Positions 1-5,993 of a stretch of DNA of 12,512 nucleotides are shown here, piece after piece. The notes below the pieces were generated by a model, which ran no database searches, was not told the DNA's origin, and worked only from the letters and a program-made list of their open reading frames with translations. The stretch lies in assembly GCA_021795135.1 (NCBI GenBank), contig JAJYPT010000033.1, positions 1 through 12,512 of the forward strand, written 5' to 3'. A program made the position numbers and the translations under genes. This DNA comes from Actinomycetes bacterium (GTDB lineage Bacteria > Actinomycetota > Acidimicrobiia > Acidimicrobiales > JAJYPT01). Positions within the stretch are counted from its first letter, which is position 1; the number at the start of each line of letters is the position of its first letter.

Positions 1-356
1 AACCAGTAGTTGGAATAGCTCCTATTTCAAATGGAGCTGGTTATACCGAAGTTGCATCTGATGGGGGAGTATTCAACTTTGGAAACTCTAAGTTCTATGG
101 CTCCATGGGTGGATCTCATCTAAATAAACCAGTAGTTGGAATAGCTCCTACTAGTGCAGGCTATACAGAAGTTGCATCTGATGGGGGAGTATTCAACTTT
201 GGAAACTCTACCTTTTATGGTTCCATGGGTGGCTCTCATCTAAATAAACCAGTAGTTGGAATAGCAACAGATCCCCAAACTGGTGGATATTGGGAAGTAG
301 CCTCAGATGGTGGAATCTTTAGTTTTCATGCTCCATTTTATGGATCAATGGGCTAA
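1..356 (+). CDS. C-terminal fragment of a tandem-repeat (probably surface/exported) protein, 5' end outside window
   Basis: An open frame runs in from the left edge (first full codon at 3) to a TAA at 354-356 and gives about 117 residues, all repeat. Three units are visible, of 42, 40 and about 35 residues, each with the pattern PVVGIA...GY(T/W)EVASDGG(V/I)F-F...FYGSMGG. Such VASDGG/FYGSMGG repeats are common in large Acidimicrobiia and other actinobacterial proteins, often exported or fused to cell-wall hydrolase or peptidase domains, and resemble short beta-propeller-like units. The catalytic or anchoring part, if any, lies upstream and cannot be seen. The last unit is the most divergent (GYWE rather than GYTE, HAPFYGSMG at the end), and the protein stops straight after it with no anchor or sorting tail. 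An ATG at 105 lies inside a repeat and is not a believable start. Function is not assigned. Confidence 0.8.
   Translation, partial: PVVGIAPISNGAGYTEVASDGGVFNFGNSKFYGSMGGSHLNKPVVGIAPTSAGYTEVASDGGVFNFGNSTFYGSMGGSHLNKPVVGIATDPQTGGYWEVASDGGIFSFHAPFYGSMG
3..353 (+). repeat. In-frame tandem repeats (units of 126, 120 and about 105 bp) within the surface-type protein
   Basis: Copy 1 spans about 3-128, copy 2 129-248 and copy 3 249-353. Copies 1 and 2 are nearly identical as DNA: 49-91 and 169-211 match base for base, and the flanking bases differ mostly at silent or loop positions. The 6-bp length difference comes from two residues (SNGAGY versus SAGY). The repeats are coding, so this is protein modularity and not a non-coding array. 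Confidence 0.88.
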
Positions 357-415
357 TAAAGAACAAGCTGAGTTTTAAATAGATGTTGTGAGCCAATTAT
401 AGGTGTAATTGCTTA

Positions 416-445
416 TTGATTTTTATTTAGTATTAGTCATACTAT
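416..445 (+). promoter_or_regulatory. Candidate sigma-70-type promoter for the mogA/rib operon
   Basis: TTGATT (416-421) and TACTAT (440-445) are separated by 18 bp and lie in the only sizeable gap upstream of the operon. Transcription would begin near 452 and give a leader of about 50 nt that contains the 469-509 hairpin. The match is moderate and such boxes occur by chance in AT-rich DNA. Confidence 0.3.
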
Positions 446-468
446 GGCTAAATCTAATTTTTTACTCT

Positions 469-509
469 AAGAAGACACCTTAAAAGGTAACCTTTTAAGG
501 TGTCTTCTT
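469..509 (+). terminator. 19-bp perfect hairpin: terminator of the repeat gene and/or translation-control hairpin of mogA
   Basis: Bases 469-487 pair perfectly with 491-509 around a 3-nt loop (TAA, 488-490), and a T-rich stretch (TCTTCTTTTATT) covers and follows the 3' arm. On the plus strand this looks like a Rho-independent terminator for the upstream repeat gene; the other strand has no matching U-tract next to the stem. However, the GTG start of the next gene (500-502) lies inside the 3' arm, and the only purine-rich ribosome-binding candidate (AAAAGG, 482-487) lies in the 5' arm. The same element could therefore control translation or leader transcription of the rib operon. Confidence 0.6.
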
Positions 510-970
510 TTATTGCTAAAGTTCTTACAGTCTCTGATGGTGTTATAGCTGGTACTCGTGAAAATCGTTCTGGGCCAGCTTTGGTTGATGCTTTAGAAAA
601 ATTTAATTTCAAAGTGATTGAATCTGAAGTTGTAGCAGATGGTATAGAAAATGTTTCACAAATGCTTTTAGCCATGGCAAAAGATTTTGAAGGTTTAATA
701 GTTACAACTGGAGGAACAGGTTTTGGGCCAAGGGATTTGACTCCTGAGGCAACAGAGGCAATTTTGGAACGTAAAGCCCCAGGTTTGTCGGAAGCTATGA
801 GATTGGTCAATCCTTTGGGTCGTCTATCTAGAGCTACAGCAGGAACTATTGGAAAAACTTTAATTATTAATACTCCTGGCTCTGCTAGTGGAGCCGTAGA
901 GTGTTTTGAAGCCATAGCAGAAGTTATTCCTCATGCTTTGACTCTTTTATCTGGTCATCAACCCCATTAG
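500..970 (+). CDS. mogA: MogA/MoaB-family molybdenum cofactor biosynthesis protein
   Basis: The 156-residue product is full length for the MogA/MoaB fold. Family marks are the N-terminal strand AKVLTVSDG (residues 6-14), ENRSGPALV (21-29), the nucleotide/pterin-binding TTGGTGFGPRD (69-79) followed by LTPEATEA, and a C-terminal NTPGSASGAVECFEAI segment (124-139). MogA adenylylates molybdopterin before molybdate insertion; some MoaB-type relatives have less clear roles, and sequence alone does not separate them here. The start is GTG at 500: the conserved N-terminus begins right after it and there is no ATG or GTG until codon 39, too far in. The start is buried in the 469-509 hairpin and has only a weak, distant Shine-Dalgarno. 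It heads the riboflavin operon, with a 3-nt gap to ribD. No other molybdopterin gene is visible, so its link to riboflavin synthesis is unexplained. Confidence 0.88.
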   Translation: MSSFIAKVLTVSDGVIAGTRENRSGPALVDALEKFNFKVIESEVVADGIENVSQMLLAMAKDFEGLIVTTGGTGFGPRDLTPEATEAILERKAPGLSEAMRLVNPLGRLSRATAGTIGKTLIINTPGSASGAVECFEAIAEVIPHALTLLSGHQPH

Positions 971-973
971 AAT

Positions 974-1978
974 ATGGAAGATTTTTCAAAACAAGAAAAA
1001 ACTTATATGCAAAGAGCAATTGAGTTAGCTAATCCTAGGCGTCGAATTGTTTCTCCTAACCCCAGTGTTGGGGCTTTGATAGTAACTTCACAAGGAGAGT
1101 GTTTTGAAGGAGTAACAGAACCTGTTGGAGGTTCTCACGCTGAAATCGTAGCTTTGAAAAAAGCAGGGAACAAGGCGCGAGGTGCTGTTTTGTTTTCTAC
1201 CTTAGAGCCTTGTTCGCATTATGGACACACTCCCCCTTGTGCTGATGTCATCATTGATTCTGGAATTAAAAAAGTTTTTGTTGGAATTGAAGATCCAGAC
1301 AAAAGAGTCCAAGGTCAAGGCATCCAAAAGATGAAAAAGGCTGGATTGGACGTATCTATAGGTTTATGTAAAGAAATTATAGAAGAACAACTTCAAGCTT
1401 ATATTGTCCATAGAAAAACAGGTCGTCCTTTTGTTATTTTGAAATTAGCTATAACAATAGATGGAGGTATTGCTGCTCCTGATGGAACTAGTAATTGGAT
1501 TACAGGGCCTCAAGCTCGCCAAGATGTACATATGCTTAGATCTTTGAGTGATGCAATTTTGGTAGGGGCAGGAACAATACGTAAAGATGATCCTCAGTTG
1601 AGCGTTAGGGCAGTACAAGGAATAGACCCTTTAAGGGTGGTGTTGGGAAAAATACCCCCTGGAGCCAAAGCAATTCCAGCCAAGGAAATGACAGGAGATT
1701 TAGAAGAAATCTTACAAGATCTTGGGAGACAAGGCGTGCTTCAACTCTTGGTTGAAGGTGGAGCTAAAGTAGCCAGTCAATTTCATGACAGGTCTTTAGT
1801 AGATCGTTATGTATTTTATATGGCTCCAGCTTTGTTTGGTGGGGGCAATTATAAAAAAGCTTTTGAAGGAAAAGGAATTGAAACCATAAGTGATATTTGG
1901 AGAGGTGAATTCGTCTCTGTTGTAAAACTGGGACAAGATTTAAGAATTGACTTAGTACCAAAAGAAAAGGCAATTTAA
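974..1978 (+). CDS. ribD: RibD: bifunctional pyrimidine deaminase / uracil reductase
   Basis: RibD performs the second and third steps of the GTP branch of riboflavin synthesis: deamination of diaminohydroxyphosphoribosylaminopyrimidine, then NADPH-dependent reduction of the ribosyl side chain. The 334 residues contain both domains. The N-terminal zinc deaminase (about 8-145) has HAE at 55-57 and the PC-x8-C zinc motif with Cys80 and Cys89 (LEPCSHYGHTPPC). The C-terminal reductase (about 150-330) has RPFVILKLAITIDG, the substrate loop GTSNWITGPQAR (171-182), LVGAGTIRKDDP (196-207) and LLVEGGAKVASQF (258-270). It is slightly shorter than E. coli RibD but complete. ATG at 974 lies 3 nt after the mogA stop; no clear Shine-Dalgarno precedes it, which suggests coupled translation. 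It is followed by ribE after 1 nt. Confidence 0.96.
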   Translation: MEDFSKQEKTYMQRAIELANPRRRIVSPNPSVGALIVTSQGECFEGVTEPVGGSHAEIVALKKAGNKARGAVLFSTLEPCSHYGHTPPCADVIIDSGIKKVFVGIEDPDKRVQGQGIQKMKKAGLDVSIGLCKEIIEEQLQAYIVHRKTGRPFVILKLAITIDGGIAAPDGTSNWITGPQARQDVHMLRSLSDAILVGAGTIRKDDPQLSVRAVQGIDPLRVVLGKIPPGAKAIPAKEMTGDLEEILQDLGRQGVLQLLVEGGAKVASQFHDRSLVDRYVFYMAPALFGGGNYKKAFEGKGIETISDIWRGEFVSVVKLGQDLRIDLVPKEKAI

Positions 1979-1979
1979 A

Positions 1980-2618
1980 ATGTTTACTGGAATAGTAGAA
2001 GAAATTGGACACGTGGATTCTATTGAACCAACTCTTTCTAATTGTGAAATATTCAGGTTTGTATTTGAAGCCCAAGAAGTTTTAACAGGACTGAAAATAG
2101 GAGATTCTGTATCTATTAGTGGATGTTGTCTGACAGTAGTAGAACTAGGTGAGAAAACTTTTTCAGTAGATGTTGTTCAAGAAACACTTGCTAGGACAAA
2201 CTTAGGTAATTTGAAGTTAGAAGATAGAATCAATTTAGAAAGAGCAGCAAAAGTGGGTGGTCGACTAGATGGACATATAGTCCAAGGTCATATAGATACC
2301 ACAGTTACAGTATTGTTGCCACCTCCAAGATTAAAACTTGAAGTAGAACCACCTTTTTGTCGTTATATAGTAGAAAAAGGTTCAGTTACTTTAGATGGAG
2401 TAAGCCTTACTGTTGCAGCTGTTGATGGTAATAGTTTTGAAGTTGCTGTTGTACCTCATACTTTAGAAGTAACGACGTTGGGCAATGTAAATGTGGGGGA
2501 TAAACTTAATTTAGAAGTAGATATTTTGGCAAAGTACCTAGAAAGACTTCTAAAGCCTCAAATCGATAATAAGATCGATACTAAAAAGGATGTGTATAAT
2601 GCCTCTAGCGAGGATTGA
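1980..2618 (+). CDS. ribE: Riboflavin synthase, alpha-type (lumazine to riboflavin)
   Basis: This enzyme dismutates two 6,7-dimethyl-8-ribityllumazine molecules to riboflavin plus the pyrimidine precursor. The 212-residue product has the family's internally duplicated beta-barrel: the N-terminal signature MFTGIVEEIG (1-10) with SISGCCLTVVE (45-55), and a second barrel opening with GHIVQGHIDTT (98-108) and SVTLDGVSLTVA (135-146). The C-terminal LEVDILAKYLERLL (178-191) corresponds to the trimerisation helix. Length is normal, with a short lysine/aspartate-rich tail of about 20 residues that overlaps the next gene. ATG at 1980 is 1 nt after the ribD stop and has AAAGG (1966-1970) nine bases upstream. 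The symbol follows the ribE usage for riboflavin synthase; some species call it ribC. Confidence 0.96.
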   Translation: MFTGIVEEIGHVDSIEPTLSNCEIFRFVFEAQEVLTGLKIGDSVSISGCCLTVVELGEKTFSVDVVQETLARTNLGNLKLEDRINLERAAKVGGRLDGHIVQGHIDTTVTVLLPPPRLKLEVEPPFCRYIVEKGSVTLDGVSLTVAAVDGNSFEVAVVPHTLEVTTLGNVNVGDKLNLEVDILAKYLERLLKPQIDNKIDTKKDVYNASSED

Positions 2619-3819
2619 AGATGCCATAGAGGCTATTGGAAGAGGCGATATCGTTATCGTTGTTGATGACGAGGATCGTGAAAACGAAGGTGATCTAATT
2701 ATGGCAGCCGAATTTGCCACTCCTGAAAAGATTGCTTTCTTTTTATCTCATACCTCTGGTCTGATTTGTGTTCCTATGCTTGGAGAACGCCTAGATGCTT
2801 TAGATTTACCTTTAATGGTAGTTTCTAATACTGACCCTCAAAGGACAGCTTTTACTGTCACTGTCGACTATCGACTAGGCACTACAACGGGGATATCTGC
2901 AGCAGATCGTTCTGCTACCATAGCTGCTTTGATAAATCCCGAGACAAAACCTACAGATTTAGCTAGACCCGGTCATATTCTTCCTCTTAGGTATTCGCCA
3001 GGAGGAGTTTTAAAAAGAGCTGGACATACAGAAGCTGCTGTTGATCTTTCAACAGCAGCTGGACTTTATCCATCTGGTGTCTTATGCGAAGTAGTAAGTC
3101 CCGACAAGACACGTATGGCTAGGATGGATGAGCTTGAAGATCTTGCTAAGGAACATAATTTGTTAATTATATCTATAGCAGATTTAATAAAATATCGTAG
3201 ACAAAAAGAAAAATTGGTCCAAAGAGTCGCTGAAGCAACAATCCCTACAGCTTATGGAGATTTTACTTGTTATGCCTACGACTCTATTTTAGATGGCACT
3301 CAACATGTTGCTTTGGTCAAAGGAGCTGTTCAAGGTGAAAAAAATGTCTTGGTTAGAGTTCATTCTGAATGTTTGACTGGAGATGTATTTTCTTCTTTTA
3401 GATGCGATTGTGGTCCCCAATTGAATTTAGCTATGGAGCAAATATCTAAAGAAGGATTAGGGGTTGTAGTTTATCTAAGGGGACATGAAGGAAGAGGAAT
3501 TGGTTTAGCCCATAAATTGAGAGCCTATGGTTTACAAGAGCAAGGTTTTGATACAGTAGATGCTAATTTGAAGCTAGGTCTTCCTGTTGATAGTAGGGAA
3601 TATGGGATAGGATCTCAAATTTTAGTAGATCTTGGTATTACGACTATGAGGCTTATGACTAATAACCCTTCAAAATATAAAGGTTTGGAAGGATTTGGGC
3701 TAGACATTGTTGAAAGGATCCCGTTGCAAACAGTTCCCAGGAAAGAAAATATAAATTATTTGAGAACCAAAAAAGAAAGATTAGGTCATTTGATAGAAGG
3801 TCTAGACGATGACATTTGA
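2599..3819 (+). CDS. ribBA: RibBA: DHBP synthase / GTP cyclohydrolase II fusion
   Basis: This bifunctional enzyme supplies both riboflavin precursors. The N-terminal RibB half (about 1-200) turns ribulose 5-phosphate into dihydroxybutanone phosphate and carries the acidic loop DDEDRENEGD (23-32), GTTTGISAADRS (94-105), RPGHI, RAGHTEA (140-146) and GVLCEVV. The C-terminal RibA half (about 205-380) opens GTP and carries zinc ligands Cys258, Cys269 and Cys271 (RCDCG), GHEGRGIGL (295-303), DSREYGIG and TNNPSKY. All key residues appear intact. I chose ATG 2599 over the in-frame ATG at 2590 because AAGGA (2586-2590) is 8 nt from 2599 but overlaps 2590. That gives 406 residues and a 20-nt overlap with ribE, so translation is probably coupled. 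It overlaps ribH by 11 nt. Confidence 0.96.
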   Translation: MPLARIEDAIEAIGRGDIVIVVDDEDRENEGDLIMAAEFATPEKIAFFLSHTSGLICVPMLGERLDALDLPLMVVSNTDPQRTAFTVTVDYRLGTTTGISAADRSATIAALINPETKPTDLARPGHILPLRYSPGGVLKRAGHTEAAVDLSTAAGLYPSGVLCEVVSPDKTRMARMDELEDLAKEHNLLIISIADLIKYRRQKEKLVQRVAEATIPTAYGDFTCYAYDSILDGTQHVALVKGAVQGEKNVLVRVHSECLTGDVFSSFRCDCGPQLNLAMEQISKEGLGVVVYLRGHEGRGIGLAHKLRAYGLQEQGFDTVDANLKLGLPVDSREYGIGSQILVDLGITTMRLMTNNPSKYKGLEGFGLDIVERIPLQTVPRKENINYLRTKKERLGHLIEGLDDDI

Positions 3820-4306
3820 TACTAATAGAAATCTTCCCATTGTCGGGAATTTAATTAACTCCGAGTTTGTATTTGCAATTGTTTGTTCTCGTTTCAATGA
3901 CACTATTACAAAGCGTTTATTAGAAGGAGCAAATGATGCTCTCATCCGCCATGGAGTCTCAACTTCAGACATTTATGAAATATGGGTTCCGGGGGCTTTT
4001 GAGATACCTGTAGTTGCTAAAACTTTAGCTGAAACAGGTCGTTATAATGCCATTATTTGTCTCGGAGCAATAATAAGAGGTTCAACTGGACATTATGATC
4101 AAGTGGCAAATCAATGTGCAAGTGGTATACAAAAAGTACAAATAGATACAGCTATTCCAACTATCTTTGGAGTTCTTACAACAGATACTATAGAACAAGC
4201 AATTGAAAGATCAGGAACAAAGGCTGGCAATAAGGGCTATGAGTCTGGCTTGTCTGCTTTAGAGATGGCTAATTTAATGAAACAACTAGACAAGAAAGAC
4301 TTCTAA
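3809..4306 (+). CDS. ribH: 6,7-dimethyl-8-ribityllumazine synthase
   Basis: RibH condenses the pyrimidine from the RibA/RibD branch with dihydroxybutanone phosphate from RibB to give lumazine, the substrate of riboflavin synthase, and usually assembles as pentamers or 60-mer capsids. The 165 residues show FAIVCSRFND (22-31), the substrate-binding PGAFEIP (61-67), GAIIRGSTGHYD (86-97) with the catalytic His95, and the phosphate-binding arginine in ERSGTKAGNKG (Arg134). Length is normal; the N-terminal extension before the first strand is about 20 residues. ATG at 3809 overlaps the end of ribBA by 11 nt and has GAAGG (3796-3800) eight bases upstream. With ribD, ribE and ribBA it completes the ring-forming part of the riboflavin pathway. 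Confidence 0.96.
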   Translation: MTFDTNRNLPIVGNLINSEFVFAIVCSRFNDTITKRLLEGANDALIRHGVSTSDIYEIWVPGAFEIPVVAKTLAETGRYNAIICLGAIIRGSTGHYDQVANQCASGIQKVQIDTAIPTIFGVLTTDTIEQAIERSGTKAGNKGYESGLSALEMANLMKQLDKKDF

Positions 4307-4307
4307 A

Positions 4308-5183
4308 GTGTTAAATTTAGTTCTACCTAAGGGATCGCTAGAAAAAGCCACTCTGACTCTTTTTTCAGAAGCTGATTTAGCAGTAAAGAGAAGTTCAGAA
4401 GTTGACTATAGCGCCACTATAGATGATCCTAGAATTGTCCAAGTTAGAATATTGAGACCTCAAGAAATTCCAATCTATATAGAAGAGGGACTTTTTGATA
4501 TTGGTATAACAGGAAGAGATTGGATAGAAGAAACCTCTTCTGATGTCGAATCTTTAGGAAAGCTGCACTATTCTAAAGTTAGTTCTAATCCAATAAAAGT
4601 TGTATTGGCAGTAAGTGGCGATTCTGTCTATGAAGATATTTCTCAGCTTCCAGATGGCATTAGAGTTTCCACTGAATATCCAAATCTTACCCAACGATTT
4701 TTAACTTCTAAAAACATCAAAGCAGACATAAGACTTTCCTATGGAGCTACTGAAGCTAAAATTCCAGATATAGCTGATGCAGTAGTAGAAATTACTGAGA
4801 CTGGCAGAGCTTTAAAAGCAGCTGGACTAAAAGTATTAGAAACTATTTTAATTTCTCACACTGAATTGATTGCTAATAAAAACTCTGTCAAAGATCCTGA
4901 AAAAGCTCACGCTATGGCACAAGTTAAAACTTTACTTGATGGAGTATTAGAAGCACGTAATAAAGTTTTAGTTAAATTGAATGTATTAGAAAAAGATTTA
5001 GATGCAGTAATTGGCGTTCTTCCTTCTATGAAATCTCCAACAGTGTCAAAACTTTTCAAAGAAAGTGGATATGCAGTTGAGACTGTTGTTGAAAAAAAAG
5101 AGATTAATATTTTGATTCCAGCTTTGAAAGATAGGGGAGCTAGTGATATCTTAGAGCTTCCTTTGTCTAAAATTGTTCATTAA
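4308..5183 (+). CDS. hisG: ATP phosphoribosyltransferase, long form (HisG)
   Basis: HisG catalyses the first, feedback-controlled step of histidine synthesis, joining ATP to PRPP. The 291-residue product is the long form: a periplasmic-binding-protein-like catalytic part (about 1-210) with LPKGSLEKA (6-14), FDIGITGRDWIEE (63-75), the STEYPNLTQRFL region (121-132) and GATEAKIPDIADAVVEI (146-162), then an ACT-like regulatory domain (about 215-290) containing IGVLPSMKSPTVSKL. Long-form HisG does not need HisZ. The start is GTG at 4308, one base after the ribH stop, with only weak purine-rich sequence upstream. In Streptomyces hisE commonly sits between ribH and hisG; here there is none. It is followed after 2 nt by the cold-shock-like gene. 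Confidence 0.93.
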   Translation: MLNLVLPKGSLEKATLTLFSEADLAVKRSSEVDYSATIDDPRIVQVRILRPQEIPIYIEEGLFDIGITGRDWIEETSSDVESLGKLHYSKVSSNPIKVVLAVSGDSVYEDISQLPDGIRVSTEYPNLTQRFLTSKNIKADIRLSYGATEAKIPDIADAVVEITETGRALKAAGLKVLETILISHTELIANKNSVKDPEKAHAMAQVKTLLDGVLEARNKVLVKLNVLEKDLDAVIGVLPSMKSPTVSKLFKESGYAVETVVEKKEINILIPALKDRGASDILELPLSKIVH

Positions 5184-5185
5184 AA

Positions 5186-5401
5186 ATGTCAGATTTTGGT
5201 ATTCAAAAGGGTTCTATTGTTGAATTTGATTCCCAAATAGGAATTGGAAGCATCAAAACTGATAAAGATGAAATCTTATTTTTTCATATTAGGACAGTAT
5301 TGGCAAAACAAGAAAATATTCAACCAGGGATCAAAGCAGTATTTGAAGTGATCCCTGGAAGACAAGGAAGACTAGAGGCCCAATCTATTCACTTGCTTTA
5401 G
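5186..5401 (+). CDS. Small cold-shock-domain-like protein
   Basis: The 71-residue protein spans a single predicted OB-fold. The layout resembles CspA-type proteins: GSIVEFDSQIGIGSIKTD (9-26) is in the place of the RNP1 strand (family pattern KGFGFI), EILFFHIR (29-36) in the place of RNP2 (LFVHF), and PGIKAVFEVIPGRQGRLEAQSI (47-68) in the place of the last strands, which usually read G-VEFEV-GPKG-A--V. Aromatic residues normally contacting nucleic acid are partly lost in RNP1 (GIGSI), so RNA binding may be weaker or different. ATG at 5186 lies 2 nt after the hisG stop with no Shine-Dalgarno, suggesting coupled translation. It is the last gene of the rib/his operon and its 3' end overlaps the convergent DUF1844 gene by 17 nt. 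The family assignment is probable, the role unknown. Confidence 0.75.
   Translation: MSDFGIQKGSIVEFDSQIGIGSIKTDKDEILFFHIRTVLAKQENIQPGIKAVFEVIPGRQGRLEAQSIHLL
5324..5358 (-). terminator. 10-bp inverted repeat inside the cold-shock-like gene, possible terminator of the convergent DUF1844 gene
   Basis: CCAGGGATCA (5324-5333) pairs perfectly with TGATCCCTGG (5349-5358) around a 15-nt loop. On the minus strand it lies 26 nt beyond the DUF1844 stop codon and is followed by a moderately T-rich stretch (TTGAATATTTTCTTGTTTT). On the plus strand no T-run follows. Because the two genes overlap at their ends, any terminator must lie inside the opposite gene. The T-run is interrupted, so this is tentative. 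Confidence 0.35.
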
Positions 5402-5813
5402 TTTGGTTTTGATCTCCAGCTTTGGTAGCTGCTTCAATTTGAACATATGCTAGACGAAGTTGAGCAAGTCCTTCATTTAGACTGGTTTCGTGTTCTCCTA
5501 GTCGATTCTTCATTCCTTCAAGCAAAGCAGCTAAAGCGTCAATGCCTAATCTAGCTTCTTCTAGCTTTGGAGGATTATAAGAAAGATGCAAAGCAGCAAG
5601 TTCAAAAAGACCAAAGCAATGGTTTTCTATGATGACAGAAGCAGGAGTATTTCCTAGCTCCTCTCTCATCTGTTGCATTTGAGCTTCTAATTCTTGTTCT
5701 GTTGGTGGAGTTCGCTTTGTGGCTTCATTTTCCACAGAACTTGGTTCATTGCTAGATTTATTTGTATTGGGCGGAATTTTATGTTCGCCTTCGGGTGTCC
5801 AAAAAGTACTCAT
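5385..5813 (-). CDS. DUF1844 domain-containing protein
   Basis: The protein has 142 residues. The N-terminal 55 or so are polar and probably disordered (proline-, glutamate- and asparagine-rich), starting MSTFWTPEGEHKIP. Residues about 60-128 match the DUF1844 pattern: a helix with a small-residue face (FGLFELAALHLSY, 67-79), then EEARLGIDALAALLEGMKNR (85-104), then LNEGLAQLRLAYVQI (112-126). DUF1844 proteins are uncharacterised small helical proteins. In Actinobacteria such as Streptomyces the gene sits next to infC, and that is the case here, in divergent orientation. The start is ATG (5813-5811 on the minus strand); the ribosome-binding site is weak. Its 3' end overlaps the cold-shock-like gene. 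There are no membrane segments or signal peptide. Function is not known. Confidence 0.82.
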   Translation of the reverse strand: MSTFWTPEGEHKIPPNTNKSSNEPSSVENEATKRTPPTEQELEAQMQQMREELGNTPASVIIENHCFGLFELAALHLSYNPPKLEEARLGIDALAALLEGMKNRLGEHETSLNEGLAQLRLAYVQIEAATKAGDQNQTKASE

Positions 5814-5834
5814 TACTTATAGACTAGGACAAAA

Positions 5835-5864
5835 ATGATATAAATTAAAGATTGAGTTTGGCAT
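5835..5864 (-). promoter_or_regulatory. Candidate promoter for the DUF1844 gene
   Basis: On the minus strand ATGCCA (5864-5859) and TATCAT (5840-5835, five of six bases of the consensus -10) are 18 bp apart, placing a transcription start roughly 15 nt before the DUF1844 ATG. The -35 is poor. Position supports it more than sequence does. Confidence 0.3.
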
Positions 5865-5903
5865 AATTGCTTTTCTCATGAGCTTTTTTAGAATAAAATT
5901 GTT

Positions 5904-5932
5904 TTGACAACCCTAAATGAGGGCATGTGAAT
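5904..5932 (+). promoter_or_regulatory. Candidate promoter of the infC-rpmI-rplT operon
   Basis: A perfect -35 box TTGACA (5904-5909) is followed after 17 bp by GTGAAT (5927-5932), a weak -10 with three consensus matches. It lies in the divergent intergenic region and would give an infC leader of about 55 nt containing the AT-rich near-inverted sequence 5942-5960 and the 10-base palindrome TCATCGATGA (5971-5980) just before the ribosome-binding site. Confidence 0.38.
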
Positions 5933-5981
5933 CAAACAAAGATTATTCTATTGCAATAATAAGGATTGATTCATCGATGAT

Positions 5982-5987
5982 AGGAGG
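5982..5987 (+). promoter_or_regulatory. Strong Shine-Dalgarno AGGAGG that decides the infC start
   Basis: AGGAGG directly abuts the in-frame ATG at 5988 (zero spacing), which makes that ATG a poor start. It is 6 nt from the in-frame ATC at 5994. Rare AUU/AUC/AUA-type starts are a known property of infC, because IF3 itself discriminates against them and so autoregulates. Confidence 0.7.
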
Positions 5988-5993
5988 ATGCTG

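Noticed and set aside
1..250. Regularly spaced direct repeats that could be taken for a CRISPR-like or other non-coding array
   Set aside because: The repeats keep one reading frame, differ mostly at silent or loop positions and encode a known type of protein repeat; unit length (120-126 bp) has no repeat/spacer structure.
357..499. FMN (RFN) riboswitch upstream of the riboflavin genes
   Set aside because: The gap is only 143 nt and AT-rich. I could not find the conserved GC-rich RFN blocks; the only strong structure is the simple 19-bp hairpin.
454..915. Minus-strand open frame of about 153 codons opposite the MogA-like gene
   Set aside because: It lies opposite a gene with clear family motifs, its translation resembles no family I know, and it starts inside the hairpin region; an antisense shadow.
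1764..2075. Minus-strand open frame across the ribD/ribE junction
   Set aside because: It is opposite conserved coding sequence and gives low-complexity, aromatic-rich translation; a shadow frame.
2590..2592. ATG at 2590 as the ribBA start
   Set aside because: It overlaps the Shine-Dalgarno (AAGGA, 2586-2590), which is ideally spaced from the in-frame ATG at 2599 and whose product starts like other RibBA proteins.
5401..5470. Plus-strand terminator for the rib/his operon just after the cold-shock-like gene
   Set aside because: Only 4-bp stems such as CAGC/GCTG are present and no T-run follows; the operon's true 3' end cannot be placed.
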